From Roridomyces roridus (Eukaryota; Basidiomycota; Agaricomycetes; Agaricales; Mycenaceae): a stretch of 64,000 nt of DNA. Location of the stretch: contig JARKIF010000123.1 of assembly GCA_029378245.1 (NCBI GenBank), positions 1 through 64,000 of the forward strand, given 5' to 3'. The translations under genes were made by a program, and so were the position numbers. Of this stretch, positions 44,170 to 56,456 are shown one piece after another; within the stretch, counting starts at the first letter, position 1; every line of letters starts with the position of its first letter. The notes below the pieces were generated by a model. It made no database searches. It saw only the letters and a program-made list of their open reading frames with translations, and had not been told where the DNA came from.

Positions 44170-47100
44170 TCAATGAAGGTACTTTTCATTCAAAGCATGC
44201 ACCTCCTTGGCCAAATACGGCCACGTCAGCGTCCTCGCGAGCTCCTTCCGTATCCTCTGCTCGTCCCCACCAGCGCGCTCCTTGGCGAGCTTGATCTCCC
44301 ACCCGCATAAGTTGTACAACAACCGCATATTGGGCTGGATAAGCACCGACAGACGCCGCGAGCGCACGATGAGGTATGCATCCACCAGCGGTAACGCAAG
44401 ATGCTTCATCACATATGCGATCTAAGGACGTCATCAGGCACGGGACGTATAAAGAGAAGAAGAGACTCACCGTCACGGTCGCACTACGAGAAACCCCCAC
44501 CCTACAATGAACGAGCACCTGCCCGCCCTCCTGCCTCGCCTTCTCGATCCACTCGCAAATCGGCTCCAGCTGCGGCTCGAGCGTGTCGATCCCGTCATCG
44601 CACACGCCCTGAATGTCAAGAACCTTGATCCGCCCTTCACGCTCCTCAATCCACAGCGAGCCCTGATTTCCCGGACCTTTGCCTGGTATAAAGTGACCAT
44701 GCCCATGCCCATGCGCACCCCCATGAAGCGGACGACAAGACGCACAGGCCTCCCCAGGCCCAGCACAATGACAATGCCCTGGCGGCGGTACCAAAGCACA
44801 CTCGCCCACCGACACGACATGCGTAATACCCAAAGCATGCAGCATATAAGCATTCGTCGCATGATTCCTACAAGCAAACGAATAAGCCACCATCCTCCCC
44901 GAGATCACGAAGATGACTTACAAGTTGCCAAGATACAAAAACGGCAGCACCCGACTCGGGAAACTCCCATCGAATCTCGGATCGTTAAACCACGACTGGT
45001 GGTCCCCAAAGCTAGGCAACCAAGGACTCGTCCTCGCACGCGGCCTCCCAGACCTCGTCGACGTCGGCATCAACCCAGGCGCAAACGACACACTCTTCGC
45101 TGAAGGCCTCGCCCCAGGATACGTCGCAGGCGTAGCCCCAACCTCCGCAATAACCTGTGCCTGTATCCCATGCCCACTCGCACTGCCCAAACTCCCAGTC
45201 GAATTCATCCGAGGCGCGAAGATGACCTCCCCGCCGGTAGTAGTGCCTTTGAAACGACTCTCAAGCCGCCTCAAAAGACCCAGCTCGCCCGGGTACACGA
45301 AGAAACTCCTCCGCTTGGCGACCTGGAGCTCCAGATACGCCTCGGGGAGCGATAGACGGCGGACGGCCATGAGAAGGGTGAGTGCGAGTGGGGAGCTTTC
45401 GGTGTAGCCGTCGGACGAGTAGATGAGGACCTTGAGAGGTCGCGTACGAGGAGGAGGGGCTGGGACGGGAGAAGGGGCTGGGGAAGTGAGAGAGCGAGTG
45501 CGGGGCGGGGTACCCGAGGTGGTTGGTGGAGTGGGGAAAAATAACGAGGCGGAGGCAGCAGACACTGCAGCAGGGAATGTAGACCAGCGGCGGCCGCCAG
45601 CCGAAGACGAGTTGTTGTCGTTGCCGCCATTGGCAGGCACAGGAGTCGGGACAGGCGACGTCAAGGGACGAAGGCAGCGCTCGAGGAAGGTGACAACGGG
45701 CAGCAACGCAGTAAGCGTCTGGCCCGTATTCGTAGGCGCGCTGGGGAACGGTAAATGGATGACCGCGCTCGCGTTTGGTGGCGGCCGCACTCCCTCTGCT
45801 ACACCCGCTCTAACGCGCTCATCCCACATCGCATCGAGCATCGAAAGATGCTCATCCGCCGCTCGCAGATGAGCAACAGCAGGGAACGGCGCCATCTCAT
45901 GACACTCGACACACACATCATACCCCATCCCATCCGCAGGCGAATTCGTCACCACAAACTCGAAAGGGTCTTCCCCACCACTCCCCTCAGCACCGAGCGG
46001 CACATCCCCCGAGTTACCGAGGAAGACTTGACCCACAGCAGGCCTCCAATGGCTCGCAGTAGTCGTATTCGACAAGTCCTCCCCACCCTCCGCACCACCA
46101 GGAAGCACACTGAGAATCTCGCTCGCCCTCGTCAGCTCGCGCATCTCGTCCCTCTCCCTCTGGCCAAAGTCGACCGTATTGGGATCAGAGCATGCGTCGC
46201 CGTCGGCGCTGAGTGGTACAGCGATGGGCACGTTGATGTGGGCGTGGGCGCGGGCATCCCTATGTGGACCGTCGACCTGCATATCGCTGTCCATGCTCGC
46301 CCGTCGGTCACCACCGTCAAAGACCCGCATGACGAGCTCTGGAACGGCAGCCCGTAGAGCACGAGCATCAGAGTCGAGGACAAAGACGTTGTACTTGAGC
46401 GGCGCGTCCTCGGCTTCGGGGTCTGAGAGATGCGTTAGAGACGAGGAAAAGATCTAGGAGCCTGTACTGACCGATGCCCAGAGTCCGACACCTCTCTAGC
46501 CTCTTCCTCCTGACGGCAGCAGTAAGACGTCTCGCCAATGTACGTATCGTCCGCGAGGCCAGGCCCGAAGGTGAGTAGACCACAATGTCAGAAAGGGTCG
46601 CATAGATGGGCTGGAACGCATGTCAGTATGGATTGGGAGATTGGGAGAATGTGGCGGAAAGGGAGACGGATGCGACTTCCGGAGTGATGAAGGAAAGGGG
46701 AGGATGACAGACAGGAAGCGGGAGAAGGGCTCGGAAAGAAGGGCGGACTCACCACCTGAATGCCAAAATTCCTCAGCGATATCCCATCAGGCACCTTTGC
46801 GGGGCGGAATTCCCAATCCTCGTCGTCGTTCTGCTTGTCTTGGGCGCTGCCGTTGGGGTTTGGGGCATCAACGTCGGGGGGAGGGAGGACATTGTGGACG
46901 CGGAGAGCATGGCCGTGCGTGAGTGGAGGGCGCTGTGAGGTCGGTCAGCCCGAGGATCGGACACGTAGTGATGAAATGAAAAAGAAGAAGCGAAAGAAGT
47001 TCCCCTCTGGCGTGGCAACCAATATGCCTTCAAGTCCAGACGCCAAAAAGGAGGACGAGACTTTGTCTGAGAAGGCGGAGATAGCGCGCACGGCGCAATA

Positions 47101-48243
47101 AAACATACGCCGCCGCCGCCGAGATAAGAAGACTCCAGTAAAGAAAGAAAGAACTGGAGGGAAACAGGAACGACCAAAAAAGAACGCGGAAGGTGGAAGA
47201 CGGAGGAAGTGGTGGAAAGAAGCCTCGAGGCCTGTCAAGCACCGAGACCGCGGCGAGGCAGGTCGAGGCAAGGCTGAGCCAAGCCCAACGGACCGGAGAG
47301 AAGAAGTGGAGAGATAACGAGAAAAAAAGACGGAATGGGATGGAATGCAATTTGAGCAGCAACTCACCTCGAATTCCGTGACGACTGGGCGTAACAACTC
47401 GCGAGGGCGGAAGGAGCATGTGAGGAATGTCGGGGGTTCGCGTTCGGGAGTCGATATCGGCGTCGATTGTGTCGGGGATGGAGGGGGGAGAGCACTGGGA
47501 GGAAAGGGTTAGACTGACAGCACGGAGGCATCACACGAGCACCACACGGGAAAGGATAAACAATGGAGCCATCCCCGCAATGGAGAGATGAAACGAGGGA
47601 CTACTCACATTTGCATGGGCGCGTCTTGGGTTTGTGGATAATCGTCGTCGGTCGACGCGTTGCTCGGTGGAGGTACAGGGGCCGTCGCTCTGTGTGCCAC
47701 GGGATGCATATGCTTCTCCTCCTCAGGAGGGTCTTCCAGCATGCCCTCCTCGTCGACACCAGGCTCGTCACCGTCACCCTGAGCAATACGAACGACAGCA
47801 CCGTCGACACCAGGCATAGGCATTTCCTCGTCCAAATCCTCGTCCAGCTCGTCCTCCTCGTCCGAATACTCCTCCTCTTCGTCCTCGTCAAGCATCCCAC
47901 GCCCACCTCCAACACCCTCCAGCTCCAGCAGATCGCCCTCGCCGTCTGCAACGACCCACACGAGTCCCCTGTACCGTGGGGGCCGTCGCTTCCCGCCGCC
48001 AGGGGAGGAGGCAAAGAAGGTGTTCTGCGCGTGGTTGTCGCCTTCGAGGCCGTGAAGGAAGGGAAAGAGCACCCCGTCCGGCGGGTGGGCGAGAATGTGC
48101 TTTGTGTGCATCTCGGCGAACTGCTCTCCATTGAGGACACGGACTCCTGGGGCACCGTCGAGTGTGGGAAGGGCGTCGAGGAGGCCAGGGGCGTGGTGGA
48201 GACCGTGCGGGTTGTCAGGAGGGTAGGTTATTGAATTGTTCAT
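44170..48243 (-). CDS. PPS1: Pps1-type dual-specificity protein phosphatase
   Basis: Seven or so exons from MNNSITYPPDNP at 48243 to EVHALNEKYLH at 44170, roughly 1,050 residues. The first exon has FPFLHGLEGDNHAQNTFF and an acidic run. Exon 2 joins it in phase 2 and ends RPVVTEFE, then RPPLTHGHALRV. SLRNFGIQ-V-PIYATLSDIVVYSP follows, then a long middle region with YNVFVLDSD, SSDGYTESSPLALTLLM and the linker to FDGSFPSRVLPFLYLGNL. The C-terminal phosphatase domain carries the catalytic signature VHCRVGVSRSATV (HCx5R), closing with IAYVMKHLALPL. Order and motifs match budding-yeast Pps1, a tyrosine/threonine phosphatase linked to S-phase control. The His/Gly-rich insert before the active site is unusual. 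An apparent frame conflict in exon 2 disappears when the exon-1 phase is respected, so the gene looks intact. Confidence 0.85.
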
Positions 48244-49931
48244 GGTAGGAGGAGGAGGAAGACAAGTCCGTTGTCTTAGAAGGATTGCCTTTTTTGGTTA
48301 ATTGGTGATGGCTGTGCCTCGTGCCCCGCTTAAACGCCTTCCATCAATCTTCGATTCCTCGTTACCGACTTCGGATGCAGATTTATTATGTATTGTGGGG
48401 TGACCGAGGGATTTTCGGGGTGCACGAATTCAACCTTTGTCCTCCTGCCTCAACTCACATGTACCTGTTCCTTCTTCGCCTTCCATTCAAATCGTAGTGG
48501 TACTATTATCGTACCATACAGGACAGCAATGGCGAAACATTCCCAGCATCATATCGCCCATAACGTACTCGTGTCAGAGATAAATGATCTCCGTTTGTAA
48601 CATCTCCGTCGGCGGGGGCCAATCTCCACAGATTGAGACTTTGGATACACAATTCTAAAGTACACGGCGGATGTCGACAAACAATTATCGGTTCCGGCAT
48701 TTTCCTCACCATTTCGCAAATTTAAAGAAGCAAGCGGCTGCTCCACAATCTCCACAAAGTTCCGCTCCGAGCCGTTCAGGTTCGCACCCAGTAACACACA
48801 CACCTGCTGATCAAGGCAACCTTATTTCAAACTCGACGGAGAACCCAAATCGTCACGGTAATTATCTACTCCGCTGATGCGCCACTCCGCTCGGCGGTAT
48901 CTCTGCGCCATGGCGCCACAGTCCAGACTCCATATCCCGATAGGAATTTTTTTCAAACAATAGAGTTCACCGCCATTCCAAATTCTTCCTGTCATTATGA
49001 TCCACGGCGATCAGAAAATACCCCAGCCAATATTCCACGACCTGCCCAACAACCTATCCATGTCTTCTCACCGACGCTGTTCCTCGTCCACTTCGCAACC
49101 TATCGCAACAAACGAGATCCGGCAGGATTCCCAGCATCACAACAGCCTGAGAGTCTCTGAGAACGGTCCCACGTCTTCCCACGTAACGGAATGTTGACTC
49201 TATTGAACAATTGAGTTCCAATTTTGTTGATTCACCGGAAACGTCTGCATTTTGGCGTTGATCAACGTCAATTCAATTGTAGTTGTGTACATATTATAGC
49301 CAGAATAACGGATCTTGCCATTCTTCTTCTCTCACACAATTCAACCATTGTTGGTCCTTCAAGAATTGAGACACTGAATCGATCGACACGTCCATTTGGA
49401 AATATCTATGGGCGTTGGGCCAGGATAACGGATGCTGCCATATTTCTCTCAACCCGATTCAACCATCGTTGAACTGAGACAGAACCACAAAGAAAGCCTT
49501 ACGACTCACGAATGTTGGCATCGTACGCCAAATCGAGCTATAAACGCGCGTTCCTTCAGCAAAGATCAACCGCGTCCCGCAACTTGAAGTTGAACCAACT
49601 GGGTTCTATAACGCACTGGAAAATTTTAAACCAACACGTCCGAGTACGTAGCCGCGCGTTCGGATTGGTCGCACTTGTTCCGTGGTGGTGCCGAGTTCAA
49701 GCGCGATTTGCAGGTAGCCTTTGAATACAACATTAGAATCGTTCTACTTCAACTTGTGAATTAGTCGACATGAAGACTAGCGAAGTATCAAAACCGCCGG
49801 TGAAGCATGAATCGGGACTCTAAATACAACTTGAAGCGTGCTGTCGCAGGTTCAATCGCACAGTACTTGTAGTTTGTATAGGTACTACGACATTGGAATT
49901 GCTTTACTCGTAAACTCGTCGACATCAAGTA
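48244..49931. other. Intergenic with small repeats
   Basis: It holds the promoter of the phosphatase gene. A direct repeat of about 60 bp, with cores ATAACGGAT and TTCAACCAT, occurs near 49300 and 49425. At 49735-49825 lies a diverged copy of the 3' end of the F-box gene that follows (ACCGCCGGTGAAGC and GAATCGGGACTC cores), spaced about 130 bp from the genuine end. No gene seen. Confidence 0.45.
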
Positions 49932-51404
49932 TCAGAACCGCCGGTGAAGCTTGAATCGGGACTCAACAATCGAGTCAATGAAAAGGGATTCGTCAAATGA
50001 AATATGTAGTCCGTCAACCTCCTGGATGGCGGGCACAAAACTGCTGTCCGTACGTTGACTGTCCACAAGTTTCACAGGTAGTCTGGCATCAGAGGTTGCG
50101 CAGACGGAATGCCAGTGCGACAAAAGTGTGTCGACCACCTCCGACTCGACGTCGAGTTCTCCTCCGAAATCTCCGATTACCAAGTCCTCGAGATAGGGAA
50201 GATTTCGAGGGATGGGCAAGATGCTCTTCGTTGTGACTTTGTGAATAAAGTGCAGGGTTTTGAGTGATGGGGCGCAGCCCGAGCGCGTCACAAACCGCGA
50301 AACCGATCCTTGATCGGCCATTCCCTGTATGCCGAGGTGCTCAAGTGAGGGCGCGGCCGTGAATTCAAGGAGATAAGAGAGTGGACCGAGAGACATGAAA
50401 TACATATCCTGCAGCATGATCTCGAGCACTCGTAAATGGGGGAGTGTGACGAAGTTCCGCGCGAGCGCTATAGATTCCCCGGAAGAGGAGAACTCCACCT
50501 GGAGCTCGACTATGCTCGACAGTTGTTCGAGGACGGTCAGCGCTTCGGCGTTGGAAGAAAACGTCGTCAACAATCGAGTCAGCTGATGCCACGGAAACTC
50601 GAACGGGGAGCGAAGCGTGTTGTCACCGGAGTGAAAGGCTGCCTCCAGTGCAGTGAGATTGGGTGCAATGGCAAATGCGTCTGAGAGATCTCCCGCGCCC
50701 ATTCCGTCTTTGTCGCAGGACCAGATTCTGAGAGTCTTCAGAGTGCATAGCTGGCCACGTATGGCAGCCGCAATGAAGAGGAGTAGACGGCATTCAACGA
50801 ACAGATCGACATCCTCCCATCTTTGGACATGGGTCACAGACGCGTCGAATGAACGATGTGTCTTTAGTTGATTGTCCTCGTTGCATATGTCGACGATCAG
50901 GGGGAGGCTCCCCGACCGCTCAAGGAAGAGTTTCACCATAGACGCCACTCCTCGCGCTTCCTCGTCGATGCAATGCAGCCGCATACTGATTTGCGACCAC
51001 AGGGGCCGGGTTCCCAACGCCACTCCCGCCCATAGCCTGCAAACGTGCGTGAAAAGCCACGGAGCTTGGCTCGTCACGGGTGATGTGGATATATCATCCC
51101 AGTAGAAGGCCGCCTGAGAAGCCTGAGAGAAAATCTCGGCGAGTAACTCGTTGGGGAGGCGACGGATAGGTGAGATGATGGATTTGTGGGCTTCAATCGC
51201 GCGTTCGAGCTGTGCAGCGCGTTCGAGGGAGAGGGCAATAAGATTTTGGACAGAGACGAGCTGAGATTCCAGCTCGTGAATGTGCGCTTTCGCGAGTCGA
51301 GACTCGAGGTCGCTGGGGACGCCGTGATTCGAGGTCGTGAGGTGAGCAATGGAAATTGGCGCGGCAGGAAAGTCAGGGAGAAGGGCGGGGTAGTTGGCTT
51401 CCAT
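49932..51404 (-). CDS. F-box protein, tandem pair, intact copy
   Basis: A single exon of 490-495 residues; Met codons at 51419 and 51404 both fit. A coiled N-terminal helix (HIHELESQLVSVQNLIALSL, RAAQLERAIEAHK) precedes the F-box ISPIRRLPNELLAEIFSQAS with WLFTHVCRLWAGVALGTRPLW. The rest is a diverged leucine-rich solenoid (LKTLRIWS, IAPNLTALEAAF, FVTLPHLRVLEIML, LEHLGIQGMAD) ending ESRFKLHRRF. By family it is an SCF substrate receptor. A close, broken duplicate lies directly upstream at 52116-53591. Confidence 0.8.
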   Translation of the reverse strand: MEANYPALLPDFPAAPISIAHLTTSNHGVPSDLESRLAKAHIHELESQLVSVQNLIALSLERAAQLERAIEAHKSIISPIRRLPNELLAEIFSQASQAAFYWDDISTSPVTSQAPWLFTHVCRLWAGVALGTRPLWSQISMRLHCIDEEARGVASMVKLFLERSGSLPLIVDICNEDNQLKTHRSFDASVTHVQRWEDVDLFVECRLLLFIAAAIRGQLCTLKTLRIWSCDKDGMGAGDLSDAFAIAPNLTALEAAFHSGDNTLRSPFEFPWHQLTRLLTTFSSNAEALTVLEQLSSIVELQVEFSSSGESIALARNFVTLPHLRVLEIMLQDMYFMSLGPLSYLLEFTAAPSLEHLGIQGMADQGSVSRFVTRSGCAPSLKTLHFIHKVTTKSILPIPRNLPYLEDLVIGDFGGELDVESEVVDTLLSHWHSVCATSDARLPVKLVDSQRTDSSFVPAIQEVDGLHISFDESLFIDSIVESRFKLHRRF

Positions 51405-52115
51405 TGCTGGCGGGGACACAGAAGCTTGAAGAGCGAAGCTTCTTCAGTAGAAAGATCGCCTATCGATACTGACCTTGAGACGTTTGAGCCAGCAACGACT
51501 CGGACTCGAGACAAATCGAAGATGGTGATCCGCGACTGAGGGAGCAGAGGACGGTATCCGGCGCGGTAATTGAGGAGACCTGGAGAACTTGCTAGTGAGA
51601 TATCGTCAGCGTTTCTGCTTCATTGAATGAGGGGATCCACGGACAAGTGGTCTCGGTCGAGTGCCCGGACAGCGGAGAATTGGCTTTGAGGCGAAAACTG
51701 GAGGCGGCACAGCGATTGTGTGACGCGTGATGAGAGTCAAGAGCAAGGTGAACTCAAACTCCGCATCATGATGCCGGGACTTGCCGCTTACGTCAGACAC
51801 CCCACCCCACGAATCTCGTCTCGGTGCGATGAATACATGCCATGGGACCGAAACGGACTGGCTCCGACTGAGCAAGTGACTTTCTCAATGAGGGTGGTTG
51901 TTGGACATTCGTCAAGTCTTCTGAGCTCGGGAGTCGGCTTTTGGTTTGCACTGCTGATTCAATTGGTTGAAGATCAAAACACGATAGGCATTTGGTTAAG
52001 CGAGAACAAGACACGGACAAGGCTACGTATGCGCTGTGGGCGCGAATAGGTGTTGGTCGAAGGTTTAGTTGTGCAGTTGCAGTGTCAATTGCAACTTATC
52101 GACACGATACATACA

Positions 52116-53591
52116 TCAAGACAAATGTCGAAGCTTGAACCGAGATTGAACAAGAGAGTCAATGTACAGGGACTTGTCGAATGAAATGTCTAGTCCGTCA
52201 GCCTCCTGGATGGCGGGCACAAAACTGTCTTCCGTGCGTCGGCTGTCGACGAGCTTCACAGATAGGCGTTTCGCATCCGGGTTGGAGCGCACGTACACAT
52301 GCCAGTGTGACAAGAGTGTGTTGACCACCAGAGAAACTGACGATTCCGTGACGAGTCCTCCTTGGAAATTTCCGATCGTCAGGTCGTTGAGGCGGGGCAA
52401 CTTTTGGAGGATGGGGAGAATGTGGTTCGGTGCGATAAAGTGAATGAAGTGCAAAGTTTTCAGCGATTCGGCGCAGCCGGAGCGCGTCACGAACCGCAAA
52501 ACCGCTCCTTGGTCGGCCATTCCCTGTATTGCGAGGCGCTCAAGTAGAGGCGTAGACAGGGAATCCAGCAGATAAGAAAGCGGGTTGAGAGACATGGAAT
52601 CCGGGTCATCCAGCATGATCTCGAGTACACGTAGATGGGGGAGTGTGACGAAGTTTCGTGGCAGCGCAACGGATTCACCGGAAGCGGAGAACTCCACTCT
52701 GAGACCGACTATGCTTGACAGTTGCTCGAGGGTGGTCAGCGCTTCGGCGTTGGAAGGAAAGGCCGTCGAGACCCGAGTCAACTGATGCCACGGAAATTCG
52801 AATGGAGAACGACGCATGCCAACGCCCGAACGATGAAAAATTGCCTCGACCGCAGTTAGATTGGGTGCAATGGCAAAGGCATCCGCGACATCTCGCGCGT
52901 CCATTTCGCCTCCGGCAGGAGAGAAGATTCTCAGAGTCTTCAAAATTGATAGACGGCCACGCATGGCCATCGCATTGGAAAAGAGTAGAGGCCAGGTGAT
53001 GCACAAGTGCACATTTTCCCATCTTTCTACATGTTCCAAAGGGGCGTCGAATGAACGATGTGTGGGATAACTGTGTTCGCAGAATATTTGACAGTCAAGG
53101 GGAAGTTCCCCGACCGTTCAAAGAAGAGTTTCGCAATCGACGCGAATCCTCCCGCTGCCTCGTCCACTCGATCCAGATGCATGAAGATACGTGACCATAG
53201 CGCCCGACTTCCCAACGCCACTTCCGCCCACAGTTGGCAGACGTGCGTGAAAAGCCACGGAGCCTTGGTCGGCCCTATGTCTGCCATGCGATCGAACGAT
53301 GCTTGAGAAGCCTGAAAGAAGATCTCGGCGAGTAGTTCATTGGGAAGGCGACGTATGGGTGAGATAATGGCCTTGTGGGCTTCTATCGCACGCTGGAGCT
53401 CCGCAGCGCGGTCGACGGAGAGTGCGATGAAATTTTTGACAGACGAGCTGTGATTCCAACTCGTGGATGTGCGCTTTTGCGAGTCGCGATTCGAAGTCAC
53501 TAGGGACGCCGTGATTCGAGGTTGTAAGATGAGCGATAGAATGTGGCGCGGTAGGTAGATCAGGGAGCAGGGTGGAGTACTCGGCTTCCAT
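52116..53591 (-). pseudogene. F-box protein, tandem pair, broken copy
   Basis: Closely similar along its whole length to the gene at 49932-51404. Two lesions can be placed by direct alignment. Two bases are missing within HELESQLVS (about 53440; CTCGTCTCTG in the sister, CTCGTCTG here). One base is missing after FPLTV (about 53095), ahead of the shared HRSFDA block. The F-box LPNELLAEIFFQAS and the C-terminal 307 residues remain open. Flanks are duplicated too, so the unit is a direct repeat of about 2.1 kb. Confidence 0.8.
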
Positions 53592-54007
53592 TGCTGGCGG
53601 AGATTCCGAGTCAGTCGTAGAAAGATCGTGGGCGGCATTGATACTCACCTCAAGACGTTTGAGCGAGTACCAAATCGGGGTTGAGAGAATAGAAGCCGGA
53701 GATTTGCTTTCGAGCGAAAAGTGACGGTAGCGTGGGCGGTAGATGGGATGAAAGCAAGTTCCAGGCGGGAAGAGACTGCTAGTAATTATAAGGTCAACGT
53801 TTGTGCGGCATCGCAAAGAGAGAGGATTGACGGACAAGTGTTCAATGTGAGCTTTCTGCCAATAGGAAGACCTGGATCGAGTTGCTGCGCAGTTAAAAGC
53901 CCAATTTGAGGCCGAAACGACACGGATTGTGGGGCTCGTGACGGTGATGAAAGTCAAGAGGAAGTGACAGAGTCACAGCGTGACATCACTTTTTTCTTCT
54001 CACCATC

Positions 54008-55998
54008 ATGGCCGAAATTCACGATCAGTTCGATACAATCCTTATCCTCGACTTTGGCTCTCAGGTAGCAAGCCATCACTCTACATGCTCCCTTTCTCAG
54101 GCTTCCTATCCAGTACAGCCATCTCATCACGCGTCGCTGTCGCGAGCACAATGTCTACGCCGAGCTCATGCCTTGCACCACTCTACTCAAGGACGTCAAG
54201 TTCAAACCTAAAGGTCTACCAACCGCTCCATTTGGAAACTCATCTGAATCTTCGCGTCTCAGGCATCATTCTCTCTGGATCACCCTACTCTGTCTACGAC
54301 AAGGACTCACCGCACGTCGATCCGGCAGTATTCGACCTCGGGGTGCCTATCCTGGGTATTTGCTACGGTCTCCAGGTCGGGTCTCTACCCTCCTTGTAAC
54401 ACTAACTCTAACGCACTCGTCAGGAAATGGCCTGGCAGCTCAAAGGCCAAGTCGAAAAATGCGACCACCGCGAATACGGTTTCGCTCAGATCAAAATGCC
54501 CAAAATCGGTGGCGACAACGCTGTGTCCATCGACGCCCTCTTTGAAGGTCTCGGTGACGAGATGCAGGTATATCGTCTCATCTTCCGGTGACTATCTCTG
54601 ACCCACGGTAGGTCTGGATGTCTCACGGCGACCAACTCTCCAAACCCCCTGCCGATTTCCACGTCATCGGATACACGCCCACGGCTCCCTACGCTGCGCT
54701 CGCACACAACTCCAAGCCGTTCTACGGCATTCAGTTCCACCCCGAGGTTACTCACTCGCCCCGCGGCAAGGAAGTCATTGGCCGCTTTATCCTCAACATC
54801 TGTGGATGCAAGACTCACTGGACGATGGTGATATTCTCCTCTTGCATTATTCGTTAGCTCATCTTTCACAGGAAGAGTTCATCGGCAAGGAGATCGCGCG
54901 CATCCGGGAGATCTGCGGTCCTGCAGGCCGGGTTATCGGCGCTGTCAGTGGCGGCGTCGACAGCACCGTGGCTGCGAAACTCATGCACGAGGCTATTGGC
55001 GACCGATTCCACGCCATCATGGTCGACAACGGCGTTCTGCGGCTGAACGAAGCAAAGCAAGTGCACGAGATGCTCAACACGAACCTCGGCGTGAATCTCA
55101 CCGTCGTCGATGCGTCCGAGCTGTTTCTCTCTCGACTTGAGGGGATCGAGGACCCGGAGCAGAAACGCAAGATTATTGGTAACACTTTCATCAATGTGTT
55201 TGAGGACGAGGCGGCGAAGATCGAGTCGGCGGAGGAGAGTCTGGGCAAGGGTCGGGTGGAGTGGCTGTTGCAGGGGACGCTCTACCCCGATGTGATCGAG
55301 AGTATCAGCTTCAAGGGGCCTAGTGCGACGATAAAGACTCACCACAACGTCGGTGGGCTGCTCAAGGATATGAAGCTCAAGCTCATCGAGCCGTTGAGGG
55401 AGTTGTTCAAAGGTGGGCGTCGGGTTTTCTATGACGTTTTTACTAACTTCTTTTCAGACGAAGTCCGCGCTCTTGGTTGCCTCCTCGGCATCCCCGCTCC
55501 CCTCGTCCAGCGGCACCCCTTCCCCGGCCCGGGCCTCGCCATCCGCATTCTCGGCCTCGTGACGCGCTCGCAAGTCGCCATCCTCCAGCAAGCCGACAGC
55601 ATTTATATCGAGGAAATACGCAAAGCAGGTCTGTACGACCAAATCGCGCAGGCCTTCGCCGTGCTGCTCCCCGTGCGTGCCGTCGGCGTTATGGGTGATG
55701 TACGCACCTACGAACAAGTTATTGCGTTACGTGCGGTTCAGACTGAGGATTTCATGACGGCCGATTGGTGCGTTGTGTCTTTTACTCCGTTGCCCAGCCC
55801 ACTTATATTTCTCAAGGTATGTCTTCCCGGCCGACATCCTCCGTCGTATCTCCTCCCGCATTACGAATGAAGTGGCCGGGATAAATCGAGTCACGTATGA
55901 CATTTCGTCTAAACCACCAGCGGTACGTTTTGCTCTCTTTCTTTGTCTCTTTGTTCGTTCTTCTGACCCCTGGAATGCAGACTGTGGAGTGGCTGTAG
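54008..55998 (+). CDS. GUA1: GMP synthase (glutamine-hydrolysing)
   Basis: Nine exons from [19 protein letters not shown] (exon 1, 54008-54064) to TVEWL and TAG at 55996-55998; about 540 residues, as in other fungi. Glutamine amidotransferase half: [13 protein letters not shown], the nucleophile motif [12 protein letters not shown], and the triad His/Glu in [16 protein letters not shown]-pyrophosphatase half: the PP-loop [34 protein letters not shown] and THHNVGGL. The C-terminal dimerisation domain has [15 protein letters not shown] and EDFMTADW. It makes GMP from XMP, glutamine and ATP in the cytosol. Intron phases are all consistent. It is a core gene lying between F-box duplicates, with no sign of damage. 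Confidence 0.95.
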
Positions 55999-56456
55999 AT
56001 TCTTTCGAGTTGGGCGTCTTGTATATAGGCAGATTATCTTAGATCTAGAGATTTGCGCATATAACTCACATGTATGGTTGAAATGTCCGGAACGCCTCTC
56101 CGGTTCTGTAACCAGGCTATTCTCCTTCTTCAAATTCACTTCCAGTTTATCCAGAATTATCGAATTATAGACCACCTAAGCCGAGTAGATAGAGTTCCTC
56201 TTCAGAGAGCTCCTACAGAACGACAAACTCGAATCTTCTTCGTCGTTGAACAGATGCTGCCGCAGGCCCCTCATATGCAGGATATTCTCCGAGGTACCAG
56301 TTCACTCACTGCTCAGTGCCAAATTGCCAAGCAATACGACCAGTATCGTGGACGATGAATGTCTCCAATAGGTCTCTCTCACCCGAGTCGGCCAACAATA
56401 TATTGTTATTCTTCAAGAAAGCTACGTATACTACAAAAAGCCTCCCAAAGATACCG

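Noticed and set aside
47340..47500. Apparent frameshift in exon 2 of the Pps1 phosphatase gene
   Set aside because: One frame suggests PHMLLPPS and another RPVVTEFE. Using the exon-1 phase (AT plus T from exon 2) the second frame is open from the acceptor to the donor, so the first was a coincidence and the gene is intact.
13508..55998. Purine-metabolism gene cluster (AzgA permease plus GMP synthase)
   Set aside because: The two genes are 38 kb apart with unrelated genes between them, and no shared regulatory motif was seen.
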